NCBI GenBank assembly: GCA_963855995.1
Contig: OY979716.1
Location: 34,665,094-34,729,093 of the forward strand
DNA: 64,000 nt
Direction: 5' to 3'
DNA from: Muricea muricata
Lineage: Eukaryota > Cnidaria > Anthozoa > Malacalcyonacea > Plexauridae
Position 1 is the stretch's first letter; the number at the start of each line of letters is the position of its first letter. Positions 36,226-46,904 of this stretch are shown here, piece by piece. A program made the position numbers and the translations under genes. The notes under the pieces are model-generated. The model was given only the letters and a program-made list of their open reading frames with translations, was not told where the DNA came from and ran no database searches.

Positions 36226-36609
36226 TAGACAACAACTGCTGCCAAAAAAACTTCCCTGTGCGGTTACATTTTAATGAAATATACTTATTAGTCAGTTTAG
36301 CAATGTAAACAGCTTCAGCTAATACCGCATAAAACACTACTTATCGTTATTTAAAATTATGTTTCAAACAAATTTTGCCAAAAGTTTTAAATTCTTAAAA
36401 AATATAAATGTTTTGGGCGAAACAAACGCTTGCTGACCTCAAAATTGGGCACAGTTTTTGTTATTATAGCAATTTAAAACAATTGTAATCCTTTCCAGCT
36501 TTCGGGAGACTTATTCAGTATAAATTCGTAAAAAACTGTATTTTATACTTGTTTAGGTAACATTTAAATCAAGTACTAACCTTCAAAAAATTTAAAACCG
36601 AGCGATGTT

Positions 36610-37610
36610 TACGAAAAAAAATTTTTTTTGTAAACATCGCTGGGTTTTAGACAGTGATGAACAGGCTCAGAAAATTCTACCTGAAAGTGCTATTCTTGTT
36701 TCGTATAAACGTAATGCTAATTTGAAGGAGTTATTAGCACCATCTAACCCATAATATTTTAAGTCTAATAAACTGGAAGGTGACGGCTGCTACAAATATG
36801 ATGCCAAGCGCTGAGATAGTTGTGAGAACTTTTTGAATTTTGGTAATTCCTTTCGTGCAGCTGCCACTGGAAGGATATTTCTTATTTTAAAATCTTTGAC
36901 GTGTACTTCCAGCACACAGCAAAAAACGCACAACCTGTTCTGGCCTGATGAAAACAGGATTGAACAATGTTTTGCTGCCCACATTGTTCAAGGTTGTCAA
37001 CAATACTGAACAAGTTGATGAGCCTGAATTAGCCTGCAATCAGGTGTAACAATGTTGAACAATATTTTTGACAACCTTGAACAATGTGGGCAGCAAAACA
37101 TTGTTCAATGCTGTTTTCATCAGGCCCGAACACGTTGTTCATTTTTTGCTGTGTAATGTAGTGTATCTTGCTGAGTGTGTGCTTTGTGGTTTGCAAGGTG
37201 TTGGCTCTACTGCCAATTTCAAGTCCAGACTAGCTAACTACAAATCACACATTAAACATAAGCGCCGGACATGCAGTATAACTAATCATTTTATAGATGT
37301 GCATGAGGCTGATCATTCGAGCTTAAAATTTATGCTTATTGATCAACACCATAGTGAAATACTTAAGAGTGAAAACTTTTGGATAGGAATGTTGTTAACC
37401 AACCGGAAAGGCCTTAATGGTAGCCATTATTTCGCCCAACAATAGTAATTTATTCATAATTTATTGTATATAAGTATGTTCTGTGTAAAGCTAGGCACTC
37501 TGAAGAAGGCTGTGGCATGCAACTGAAAATTTAGTTTTTGTATCTAATATACTTTTTCTAATAAACTCCTTCGAAACGTAGTCGCTCTGTTTGTTACATA
37601 TAAAGTCTTG
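36610..37610 (+). mobile_element. PLE remnant 2, split by a MITE
   Basis: Plus-strand coding pieces: DSDEQAQKILPESAILVSYKR then NANLKELLAPS (to 36752), the linker that precedes the nuclease in Penelope-like proteins, and, beyond the MITE at 36909-37157, VVYLAECVLCGLQGVGSTA with SRLANYKSHIKHKRRTC to TAG near 37445, a weak GIY-YIG end. The 3' untranslated part has a CTGAAGA-hairpin-GAAA motif at 37500-37530. No reverse transcriptase core remains. Confidence 0.65.
36909..37157. mobile_element. foldback MITE (ACACAGCAAAAAACG family), copy 1
   Basis: Arms of about 95 bp: ACACAGCAAAAAACGCACAA left, TTTTTTGCTGTGTA right, with tggcctgatgaaaacag and ttgaacaatgt-tgctgcccacattgttcaagg within each arm. 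Nearly the same as copy 2 at 39.3 kb. Confidence 0.88.
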
Positions 37611-39254
37611 TCGGCTGAGCAGAGTACTGGCATTCGTCATATTGAGCACTCTGTTCATATGATTTGAAGCATATTACTTATCTATATATATATTAAAAGA
37701 TACAAACGCGAACTTTTCACTAAGGTGGAAAATCATCAGACACTGCAAGGCATACTCTGGCCGAACGAAAAGATGTAATCTATGTTTACATGAGAAGCTT
37801 TTTATTATTGGCCATCCCAAAATGGCTACATTGAACTCTAGGAACGAACTTATTTCATGCGTGCGCTGGTGGAACTCGCGCGGTTAAATTTTCCCGCGAG
37901 AAACCTTCTTTGGTGGATACAACGCGAGAAAAGTTCACTTCTTTTGTTCAGGATTGACTCTTTCTGCCTTCAAGATGTATAGCTTCTCATTGCTACACAA
38001 GATACATTGTTTCCCTCCTGACTTGTATGACGGCACTTGCTTTGCAATGTCCCATTTGATGTTATATTTCTTGTTCTTCTCCTTTAAAAACCACACGTAC
38101 TTTGATAGTTCCGTATTAGTTGCATACAAGGGGTTGTACTCCCCTTTTGAAGTAAAATTTGCTCCAAAACTGGAGTTGAAATATTGAAGTAATTTTTACT
38201 CCAAAAGAGGAGTCGTTCTGTACCTTTTTATTTTACTCCACTTTTGGAGTTAAAATGACTCCCGGAAATTAACAGTGTGTTTATATGATTTTAAACATAT
38301 GCAATCTTCGTAGCCATAATCCTGAACTTTCACCGATAATCTCTGAACGTTATAAAAACTTTTTTACTATTAAATATGGTTAAATTAATTTTTAGGGTGA
38401 TTTTAGCTTGTTTAATTATTAAATTGCATTTGAACAAAATTCTTAACCTAATTTTTTACTATTGTAAATGATTATCGCCGTGCAATTCAGTTTACAACTG
38501 TAATATGGATTTCAATAAACTAATAATAATAAAAAGAATAATAGCTTAAAAATTGTTCTAAATTATTCTATCCTTTGTTGGCATCCCTTTCGCCTTCACG
38601 ACAGCCTTTCATCGTCTTGGCATGCTTTCAATAAGACTATGCAAGTATTCTGTGGATAATTACTCCCATCCTCGTTTGAGAACTTCAAACAATTTAGTCT
38701 TTGGCTTACGTTCCATAGTTATTCGATTGAGCTGGGCCCATGAATTTTCTGTGGGGTTCAAGTCCGGAAATTGCGTGAGCCATTTTAGTACAGTCACTTC
38801 TTATTTGCGATTTATCCCTGAACCACTTCACTTGTGTGTTTTGGATTGTTATCATGCTGAAATACAAAATTATTTCCACGCAATCGACGAGCAGAAGGAA
38901 CGAGATAGTGTATTAAAATCTGACGGTATACTGGACCAGTCACTCCTTTAACCCGATGAAGATCCTCCACACCTTTCCAGGAAAAACAATCCCACACATT
39001 AATCGGTGTTTTATTGTGCCTTGCATTGTACGACTGGTATTTTTCTCGCGATCATTTCGCCAAATAATTTGGGGAGAGTTGTTTTGTAACGTAAATGGCG
39101 ACTCGTCACTCCAAACAACACGTTTGCACTGATTAAGGTCCCAATGAACATGTTCCCGGGCAAATGCTAAACACTTGAGCAGATTTTCTCACTGACAAAG
39201 GAGTTTCTAGTCTTTTTTCTCCAGTGTATTCCATTTTCACGAAGACGTCTCTTA

Positions 39255-39496
39255 ATACACAGCAAAAACGCACAACCTGTTCTGGCCTGATGAAAACAGC
39301 ATTGAACAATGTTGTGCTACCCACATTGTTCAAGGTTGTCAACAATATTGTTCAACATTGTCACACCTGATTGCGGGCTAGTTGAGGCTCAACAACTTGT
39401 TCAGTATTGTTGACAACCTTGAACAATGTGGGCAGCACAACATTGTTCAATGCTGTTTTCATCAGGCCAGAACAGGTTGTGCGTTTTTTGCTGTGT
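39255..39496. mobile_element. foldback MITE (ACACAGCAAAAA family), copy 2
   Basis: Same family as 36909-37157. Flanked by TA on each side (taTACACAGC... and ...GCTGTGTAgttg) and inserted in the Tc1 remnant just before IKRRLREN. Arms of about 95 bp almost perfectly complementary. Confidence 0.88.
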
Positions 39497-39587
39497 AGTT
39501 GACGTGGAAACTTTTTCTTTAGTTTGGGGCTTTAGTGAATAAGCGAGGAGTTTTTTGTAGGGGTGCCTATTTTAGATTGCCGAACTA

Positions 39588-40369
39588 TACAGCGAGCATC
39601 AAAAAATGTAGTAAACAAATCTGAAATCGCTGTCTGGTTCGCGAAGCGTCTCAATATTCGATGTTTTTTTTTAAATTAAAATTGATAGTTTTGGTACTTA
39701 TAATCTAGAATAAACCGAAAAAATGAGAAATTTAAAACTTCATTACTTGGGGGGAGGGGGCTTGTGTCTTTTACGACAAATTAAACATGCCTTGTGCGCA
39801 AACTTAAAAGCTTAAAAGTAATTTTGACTTAGTAGATGAAAGTTTTGTGTGGTGTTGTATTACTGTACAACTTTGTACAGTAATGCAACAAGTTTCTTGT
39901 TGAAAACGTCGTGCAAACTTCCATATTTTTTGCAAAATTAGTTTGTTTGTGTTTAATTCATTTATTTACCTAATTTTCACACAACTCCCAAGGGACATTT
40001 AATTAAAATTGGAACATTTAGTCAGAAAAACGACTCTTATTGAGAAAAATATACTTTCACACGACGTTTTCAATGGCTTAAACTCAATCAAATTCCTTGA
40101 AATCTTGAACAGCAATAAAACACCTGATATATTTTCTACCTAGCAACTCAAAATTACTTTTAAGCATATAAATTTTGCGCGCAAGACATTTTGAATGTGT
40201 TTCAAATACGCACACCCCAGGGGATGAAACATTTGAATTTCAGAATATTTTATTTATTCTACACATTAAGTACCCAAGCAATGTATATTAATTAAAAAGT
40301 TCGCACTTCAAGCCGTTTCGCGAGGTTGAGAGCTTTTTAAAATTGTCTACTTTTTTATACGCCCTGTAT
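39588..40369. mobile_element. TA-flanked non-autonomous element (copy 2), no Helitron
   Basis: Aligns with 19525-21035 after removal of the Helitron there. The right end TTTTATACGCCCTGTATA is the inverse of the left end of copy 1. It interrupts the Tc1 reading between TSERTDQ and IVRQSKI at a TA. No coding potential. Confidence 0.75.
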
Positions 40370-40634
40370 ACTGGTCAGTTCGTTCACTTGTTTTACGCTT
40401 TCTACCCGAGCCAGGCGTGCGATGACAATCCCACTTGATTCCCACTTAGCACTAATCTTCTTCGCTCCTGCGTACTGTAACTGAGCCAAAACTCTTTTGA
40501 GTTTTGGTTAGTACTTACGCCTCCTTTCAACATCCTAAAAACTTCATTATTTTTAGCAACCTCTCCATCTTGGTAAAAGAGTATTTTTACTGGAGATAAA
40601 GACATATTCCACAATTTTTTGCTCGATTGCCCCA

Positions 40635-40940
40635 AACATTCTATCATAGGCGGCCCAAATCTTGGTGTTGTTTTGTCTTAGCGTTGTTTTGAATATTTTC
40701 TCTAAGCTTTTCGCTCTTTGTAAGAACGAAAACACACGCGTGAAGAGATTTCACGTTCGCGTGACGCTCACCATGACGACACGAAAGTGCGAGCGCTACG
40801 CGCACGAGCGTCACGCGAACGTGAAATCTCTTCACGCGTGTGTTTTCTTTCTTTCAAACAGCGAAAAGCTTGGAGAAAATATTTAAAACAACGCTAAGAC
40901 AAAACAACACCAAGATTTGGGCCGCCTATGATTCTATCGA
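40635..40940. repeat. long hairpin, arms of about 130 bp
   Basis: tctatcataggcggcccaaa at 40640 reappears inverted as tttgggccgcctatgattct at 40916, and pairing continues through ttggtgttgttttgtcttag, ttttctc-aagctttt and cacacgcgtgaagagattt. Spacer of about 50 bases rich in cgcacgagcg. Foldback transposon or recent palindrome. Confidence 0.85.
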
Positions 40941-41245
40941 AACATTTACCTTGCTTGTGGTACAATTTTATCATTTGGTTTGCGAACATATAGACAGAGA
41001 AAAATTCATAATCGTGTAACATAACGAAAAAAATATCACTATTTCATCCAGAAGAAATCTTTAGGTGGTAGACAAATTTCGTAAACATGCGAGCTCCTTT
41101 TATGCTTAAGGAGAAAACGTGGGCGCGTGGGTGCTCAAATAGCATGTATTCCTTGTTTCCGATCTTTTATTAAGCAAGCAATTGTTTCTTTCAAAATATC
41201 ATTTAACAGTTTCATCATCGAACTTTCTCTAAGCTTCATTTTTTA

Positions 41246-42919
41246 AAAAAATTCTCATGGAGTTAATAATGACCACAAAGGCTTAAAAAATAACAACTTT
41301 ATTGCTTACAACGTTTCGGAGCTTACTCCATCTTCAGGTAATAGATTGCCGTTAAAACCGTTAAAGAGCTGCTTGCGCAATTTGTTTGCGCACGCATGCA
41401 AAAATGACGTGTCCGAGAAATTTTTAACTAAAAGAATTAGAATAAAGTTTCTAGACTACTAAGGTGAAATTAATTAATTAAAAAGTCAACAATATTAACT
41501 TGTCCATTCAAGTCTGTTTTGAGTTTTTGAATAAGCACAGCTTCCGTGACTTTTCGTTCTAAAGAACCACTAGTCTTTTTCCGTATTTTGACCGTAAGTT
41601 TTGGTTTTTGGCCCTCGTGACATGCTTTATTAATGTTTAGAGAAGGCCATGTTCTTATAAGACTTAGTGGTCGGATTCGTTGCATATCTGTAGTGCTCTT
41701 GGAACCGTTTAGATAATGGTCGACTTGTCTCCCCAATATAGACACCGTCGTCGTCTTGGCAGAGGTCACATTTGATCGAATAGACAACATCTTTCTGCGC
41801 GCAATGGCTTGTAGGTGTTGACGGCGAATTCCGACAGACGTTGCATCTAGCTGTGTCCTTGCAGGCTTTGTCGTAAGGTTTTGATTTGAGGAGGAGATTT
41901 TTCAGGGAATTTTGGGGACGTTGGATTAGACGAATGTCCAGGTTGCATCGTTTTACCGTTTTCTTTATGTTGTTGGTGAATGCACTTGAGATATAGGGGA
42001 TGGTATATATAAGAGTGGGTCGAGGCTCACTTTGATGTTTAGGGGTGTTCTTTGGTTTCGACCTGACGTGGTTGAGGTACTCTGGGTTATAACCGTTCCT
42101 TTGGGCTCTTGTCTTAAATGATTCAGCGGCTTCTTGAAGTAAGACGCTGTTAGAGCATGTGTAGGTGTAAGTGCTAATGATGTTGTTGATGACAGCACGT
42201 TTGACGTGTTCAGGGTGGTGGGATTTCGCATTTAACATCAAACCTTTGTTAGCTGGTTTCGTATACCAACCAGTTTCTACGAGTCCAGAATCGTTCACTC
42301 TAACCTTGGTAATTAGGAAAGGTAGAAAACCGTCTTTACCAAGTAGTTCGATCTCATAGCGAATGGATGGCTTTTGAGAATTCAGGTGATTTTGAATCTT
42401 GTGAGCTTCCTCGGAGTTGCTGGCGGGGGTGATGCAATCATCAATGTAGCGGTAGAAGAGTGAGAGGGAGAGATCTGTGTAAATGGCTTAGTTCTCAATT
42501 CTGTCCAGGTAGAGAATGGCGAGGATTTTTCTTTTCTTTTTCCAACTACATGCGTAGGGTATCGATGGCTGCGTCGTTGTTAACGCTGGGGTACAAAGAA
42601 ACCACGTCCACGCTGAAAAGAATCTTGTTCTTCAGTTCTTCTGTGTTGCGCAGATGTGCTTTAACGAACTGGAGTAGCGGGTTACATATTACTTGTATGA
42701 GCCATGATATACGCTTATTCTAATTCTTTTAGTTAATTTAAATTTCTCGGACACGTCATTTTTGTATGCGTGCGCAAACAAATTGCGCAAGCAGATCTTT
42801 AACGGTTTTAACGGCAATCTATTACCTGAAGATGGAGCAATGCTCCGAAACGTTGTAAACAATAAAGTGATTATTTTTTAAGCCTTTGTGGTCATTATTA
42901 ACTCCATGAGAATTTTTTT
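41246..42919 (-). mobile_element. PLE remnant 3, reverse transcriptase-GIY-YIG with inverted terminal repeats
   Basis: About 205-bp inverted repeats at 41246-41454 and 42715-42919 (ctcatggagttaataatgac, aacgtttcggagc, gcgcacgcatgc). Between them the minus strand encodes, in broken frames, SVDVVSLYPSVNND (reverse transcriptase motif A, near 42600), FYRYIDDCI (motif C with YIDD, near 42440), then the long frame 42298-41630. The 5' reverse transcriptase part is missing. Each terminal repeat carries a CTGAAGA-hairpin-GAAA motif. Confidence 0.8.
41630..42298 (-). pseudogene. PLE C-terminal frame with GIY-YIG nuclease
   Basis: Reads GLVETGWYTKPANKG, the YNPEYLNHVRSK linker, IPYISSAFTNNIKK, a CNVCRNSP segment, then DVVYSIKCDLC-x5-VYIGETSRPLSKRFQEHYR, the GIY-YIG core with its Arg and following Glu-His. 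After a frameshift near 41700 the tail continues in the frame covering 41790-41470. The cysteine pairs ahead of the nuclease form the CCHH-like motif often seen in animal PLEs. Confidence 0.75.
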
Positions 42920-43179
42920 TTCAAAATATTGTGTTTTTCTTCCAGACAGTTACATCTTTTGGATCCCCCGGTGTAAAAAATAGACACTTATTGACCACTT
43001 TATGGTGAAATCTGTTTTGTTTTGTTTTGTTTTACATTATTTTGTTTAAACGTGTTTCAAAATTTCCGTTTTGTTCGAATATTTTTTGTTTGTGAAATAT
43101 TTAATATGACTCCGGTATCGCTCTTTAAATGTGATTTTCAATGTAGTGCTTCTCCCTGTTTTGTGTGTTGTCTGTATAG

Positions 43180-43336
43180 GAACAAACGAAAATACGAGGG
43201 AACCAAAGCGCTAGAAACTGTCCTGCTAAATCAAAGTGCAATAGCCCGAGATTATCCTGCACAGCAACAACTAATTTCCCAGCTGTTAAAATTTCTTCGA
43301 AAGAAGAGCAACTGGAAATTTTCTGTGTATCTATAA
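43180..43336 (+). CDS. possible terminal exon of unknown gene
   Basis: After an acceptor-like tgtctgtatag, 51 codons (NKRKYEGTKALETVLLNQS, then ARDYPAQQQLISQLLKFLR) run to TAA. The composition is helical and amphipathic rather than random, but there is no family match and no partner exon that I can identify. It abuts the Helitron at 43376. Confidence 0.25.
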
Positions 43337-43375
43337 CAACAGATATATGAACATAGCTTTATATTATAAGCAGTA

Positions 43376-44523
43376 CTAGAAATACATTCATTCGCATTTT
43401 CAAGTCAAAAAGCTTGTACAATTTTAAGACATTTAAATGTAAAATTAAAATAATCCAGGTTAATAATTATATTAGTACAAAAATGATTAATTTAATAGAC
43501 ATGTAAAATATTTTACTCATTTTGTTTCTCAATTTTACTCACATTTTAAGTTACATATAGTAAAATCACTGAAGTGAATGAAGAAGCTTCATGATTAAAT
43601 TATTGTTACAAATACTATCTTGAGTTCACCGGAATACAAAATAGTGGTAGCCATGGCAACAGGATAACTTTTGTATTTTTTTCAAAACAATTGATAGATT
43701 TACACATTTATTAATACAAATATGTCATAAATACGTATAATTCAGGTATGCTTTCTGACCTTATATAAACTTTAATTTTAACTAAATATTTGTGTAGAGA
43801 AATTTTGAAATGTTCGTATAAACTTGCCAGGAGCACCAAGAGACTCGCTATTAAAACTTATTATTATTTACTGAAAATATTTTAAGAGTTTTGATTGGTT
43901 AATAGCTGTCGGTTAAATCGTCAAATCTGTTAGGTAGTTGCCCAAATTTGGGGTTAAAAAAATATATACGACATCATGCATGAGTCATTTCGTTGTATAT
44001 TAAAAACAAATATACGACATTATGAGTCATTTCGTCTTTTATTGAAGCAAGATAATTTATGACGTCACACTATAATTTATGCGGCTTTTGGCGTCTTCTT
44101 ACTTAGAAAGCAAGCGTTTAAATTGAGTTTAAATATTTTCAAGAATAACAAACAATTATTGAATTTGTTCTCGCAGGATATGAGGAACTATTACTCTGCC
44201 TTAATAATTCCTCGTATCCTGCTCGACCTCATTCAATAATTGTTTATTATTACAATCCCATTTCTATTTCGAAAAGTATTTCCAAGTTAGTCATCTCACT
44301 GAGATAACTTTTTTATTCTCATTAGACAATATGTGCTTTTACGTAAATGAGTTCCTTGTCTTTTCGTCTGTCAATAAGCAATGCGTTTCATGCTTTTTCA
44401 TTTTGTCATAACATACATTTTGATGACATACATTTTATATGACTTTCCACTTGCTAAAAGCCGTGCGGAATTAGAAACCCTCACCCCGTGCTTACGCACG
44501 GAGCGGCGCCGCTGGCTCGAGGA
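43376..44523 (-). mobile_element. complete Helitron-like element (H4)
   Basis: Minus strand: A/TCCTCGAGCC at 44523, ending ATTTCTAG/T at 43376. A 5' hairpin CCGTGC-gtaa-GCACGG lies at 44486-44501. Longer than H1-H3 (1148 bp) and diverged from them inside, matching the truncated copy at 3.6-4.0 kb best. Confidence 0.75.
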
Positions 44524-44542
44524 TTATAGAGGCCGCTCAACC

Positions 44543-45182
44543 CCTGCCTCGTCACTAGGCGCTTGGAAATAGAACGCGCATTATTTATTATGTTTACATG
44601 ACGTACTGCATTGCGGCGTGAGTGCGCAAGGGACGTTGGGATGTGCGTGCGAAGGCTAGCGCCTGGTCGATCTTGAAGCTGTCATGGCGGACAACGAGAT
44701 CTTCGAAGAGGAAGCATTGAAAAATCTATTCGATTGTCACAAGCGACCGATTTATGTACTGTTTTTAAATAAAAAGTTGCCATGTCCACATCAATTTTGT
44801 TCGAAATCTTATTTTTTTCGAAGAAGGTGGACTTGATCATCATATGCGAGCCATTCATAGGACATTGACTTCATAGGATATTCATATTGACTTTATTAAA
44901 AATTAATACGATTATGATCACATGTTTGAAAAGTATGCAAATAAGATTGAATATAACGGCGTCGAAGAAAAGACAACGAAAAACGGATCGTATTTGCCGA
45001 AAAATCACAATTTGCAAGAAACAGACGTATTTTGCAAGAAACAGAACAAGATCTGCCAGGCGCTTCGCAATATCCCCTCCACATCTCATCGTCCCTTGCG
45101 CACTCACGCCGCAACGCAGTACGTCATGTAAACATACTACATAATGCGCGTTCCATTACCAATCGCCTGGAGATGAAGCAGG
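44543..45182. mobile_element. TIR element of about 640 bp with a zinc-finger fragment
   Basis: Arms of about 95 bp: left ctgcctcgtcactaggcg through acatgacgtactgcattgcg and gtgagtgcgcaagggacg; right the inverse with few changes. Starts 20 bp right of Helitron H4. The interior includes a short C2H2-type coding fragment. Confidence 0.75.
44684..44865 (+). pseudogene. C2H2 zinc-finger fragment, frameshifted at poly-T
   Basis: ATG at 44684 opens MADNEIFEEEALKNLFDCH, then LPCPHQFCSKSYFF, then stops at TGA. One base fewer in the T7 run near 44811 would continue as EEGGLDHHMRAIH, completing a C-x4-C-x14-H-x5-H finger. This looks like a fragment of a transposon-encoded or captured finger protein inside the TIR element. 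Confidence 0.45.
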
Positions 45183-45189
45183 CTCAACC

Positions 45190-46112
45190 CCCGTTTGTGT
45201 GGCGGATTTGTGGCGGATCGTGCCGGATTACTTATTATCCATGTTTTTCTGTGGCAGATTAATTGATTATTATTAATCTAATCAAGTACTAATTATTTAT
45301 GCAATATGAATATTTAAAAGCCAGAGGACTTACTAATTTATAATTGATTTATAGAACTTTGCGTTTTTATGTAAATTTGTTCTAGAACGTTCTAGAAGCT
45401 CTCGCACAAGCAACGGAATTTGTACCATCATGTCGCAATGCTGCTTGAAATTGGTAGAAACTAGTTGAAACAGGTTTTCTGTGGGATTATAAAGACTCGA
45501 AGGTTTGTAAAGCTTCTCATTCTTCCTCTTCAAATTGGAATCTTTACACGGAAAGCTAGCGTTTTTTTATTATGATTTTTTATTATAGGCAAAAACCAAG
45601 ATGTAATTTCTTTTAACCACAGAATGATTTTAGTTATTTTCGAAATGCTATTCCAATGTGCTCACGAGCATCACGAGCACAAGAAGTTTGCCAAATTGCG
45701 AGTCGTAAAAGATATACTGAAATCTGGTTTGTGTCGACCATTCTTTGTTTGTTATTTAACCAGCTAAAGCTATTTCACCTGAGAAGAGCAATTATATATA
45801 AAACTATATATTTATTCTGCTACACTCATAATCTAACTGCTTGTCAACTTTCTCTGACTGCAGTTAAGGGATTTGGCGAGGTGACGTAAGTGAACGATTG
45901 AATTTAATTAGATTACAAGTCCATTGTGATCACCGTAAACACGAACAAGAAGATACGACGTTTGCAGAGATTCCGGCCATATCCAATATCAGAAAAAACT
46001 ACGTTTAAATGTGCAAAAATGAAACAAGAATAAATATTTATCTGAATGTAAACAGTATTTATTTCAACAGCATTATGAAAACAAAACAAACGATAAACAG
46101 AGCAAAACTTAC
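45190..46112. other. intron, no recognised feature
   Basis: Sequence between the TIR element and the propeller exon at 46113. Small open frames only. Confidence 0.5.
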
Positions 46113-46483
46113 CATTCATTTTCAGAGATGACACGACGATACCCTCACTTGGATGACGTCTATTTACAAACGGAATAAAGCGATCAATTTTTCTGCTACT
46201 GACATTAAGTTCAACGACATGTTGTGAAAAGATGTTGGAGCAGTACAAGGAATTTCCCAGTATGTTCAAAATACGAAATCCAGATGTAGCCTTGACGAAT
46301 ATTACTTTCCGGCCATTACCATCGTAATCAATTGAAACAATTTCCTCTTCGGCAGTGATCAAGTAGAGCCGTTCCTTTTCGCTATCAACAGCTATATCAG
46401 TTACGTATTTAAATATGCGTTTTCTTGTGGTTTTAGCGAAATGTTTTCGGTACAGGCCAGCGTATTCAACCCAAAACAGGTAC
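46113..46483 (-). CDS. YWTD (LDLR class B) propeller exon, second half
   Basis: Acceptor tctttttccgtaag, phase 2; donor AATG/gtaagt, phase 1. Reads YLFWVEYAGLYRKHF, then VTDIAVDSEKERLYLI, EEEIVSIDYDGNGRKVIFVK, ending VVSSLKMN. The FW-x-EY and DIAVD-x6-LYLI spacing is that of LDL-receptor class B blades. Joined to the 51.25-kb exon it gives AVDSVAGYLFWVEYAG, the standard blade transition, strong evidence that the two are consecutive exons across a 4.8-kb intron. The C-terminal 40 residues are less typical. Confidence 0.8.
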
Positions 46484-46904
46484 CTTACGGAAAAAGAGAA
46501 CTCAAAATCATATTTACTTCAAAGAAATTTAGGACCGTTTTCCTGGCCTTAACCAAGGTTTTGGTAACAGAAATTTTAGCGCCACTACTGACTACCTATA
46601 AATGCATTCAATGAAACGTGATCAAAACTAGAAAATTGAATTAGACCGTAGTTTAAAGTTAATGCATGAATATAGAGTGATTTGTAGTCGCAAATTTAAA
46701 CTATTTTTATGAACGTGATGCATTAGTTGAGAACTTTCGCCGAAGGTGAGGTGAGTATCGGGCAGGTCGAGGGAAAGTGATCATCACTTGTGTAAAATTC
46801 TAAATTGCAGTTATTAACGTATCAGCAATGTCATTCAGACAGCAGTTATACCAGTTCACTGGGCGAGCGCGTGTTTATAGGGCTAGTGAATAAAACGTTT
46901 TATT

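Larger units (their letters stand above)
38570..40440 (-). pseudogene. Tc1-type transposase remnant
   Basis: Minus-strand pieces in shifting frames follow Tc1 order: TPGSGRKRKTSERTD (helix-turn-helix region, near 40.4 kb), IVRQSKIGTPTKNSS (near 39.57 kb), IKRRLRENGIHWRKK (near 39.2 kb), KRVVWSDESPFTL with the first catalytic Asp, VWDCFSWKGV, NNFVFQHDNNPKHTS with the second Asp, and DLNPTENSW with the final acidic residue. Several frameshifts and stops. Two later insertions separate the N-terminal pieces: a TA-flanked element (39588-40369) and a MITE (39255-39496). Confidence 0.8.

Noticed and set aside
37954..38280. Small frames and repeated ACTCC/GGAGT units
   Set aside because: Looks like a decayed inverted-repeat element, but I could not define its ends.
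44896..45262. Overlapping small frames on both strands near 45 kb
   Set aside because: They fall in the inverted arm of a TIR element; only the C2H2 fragment has family resemblance.
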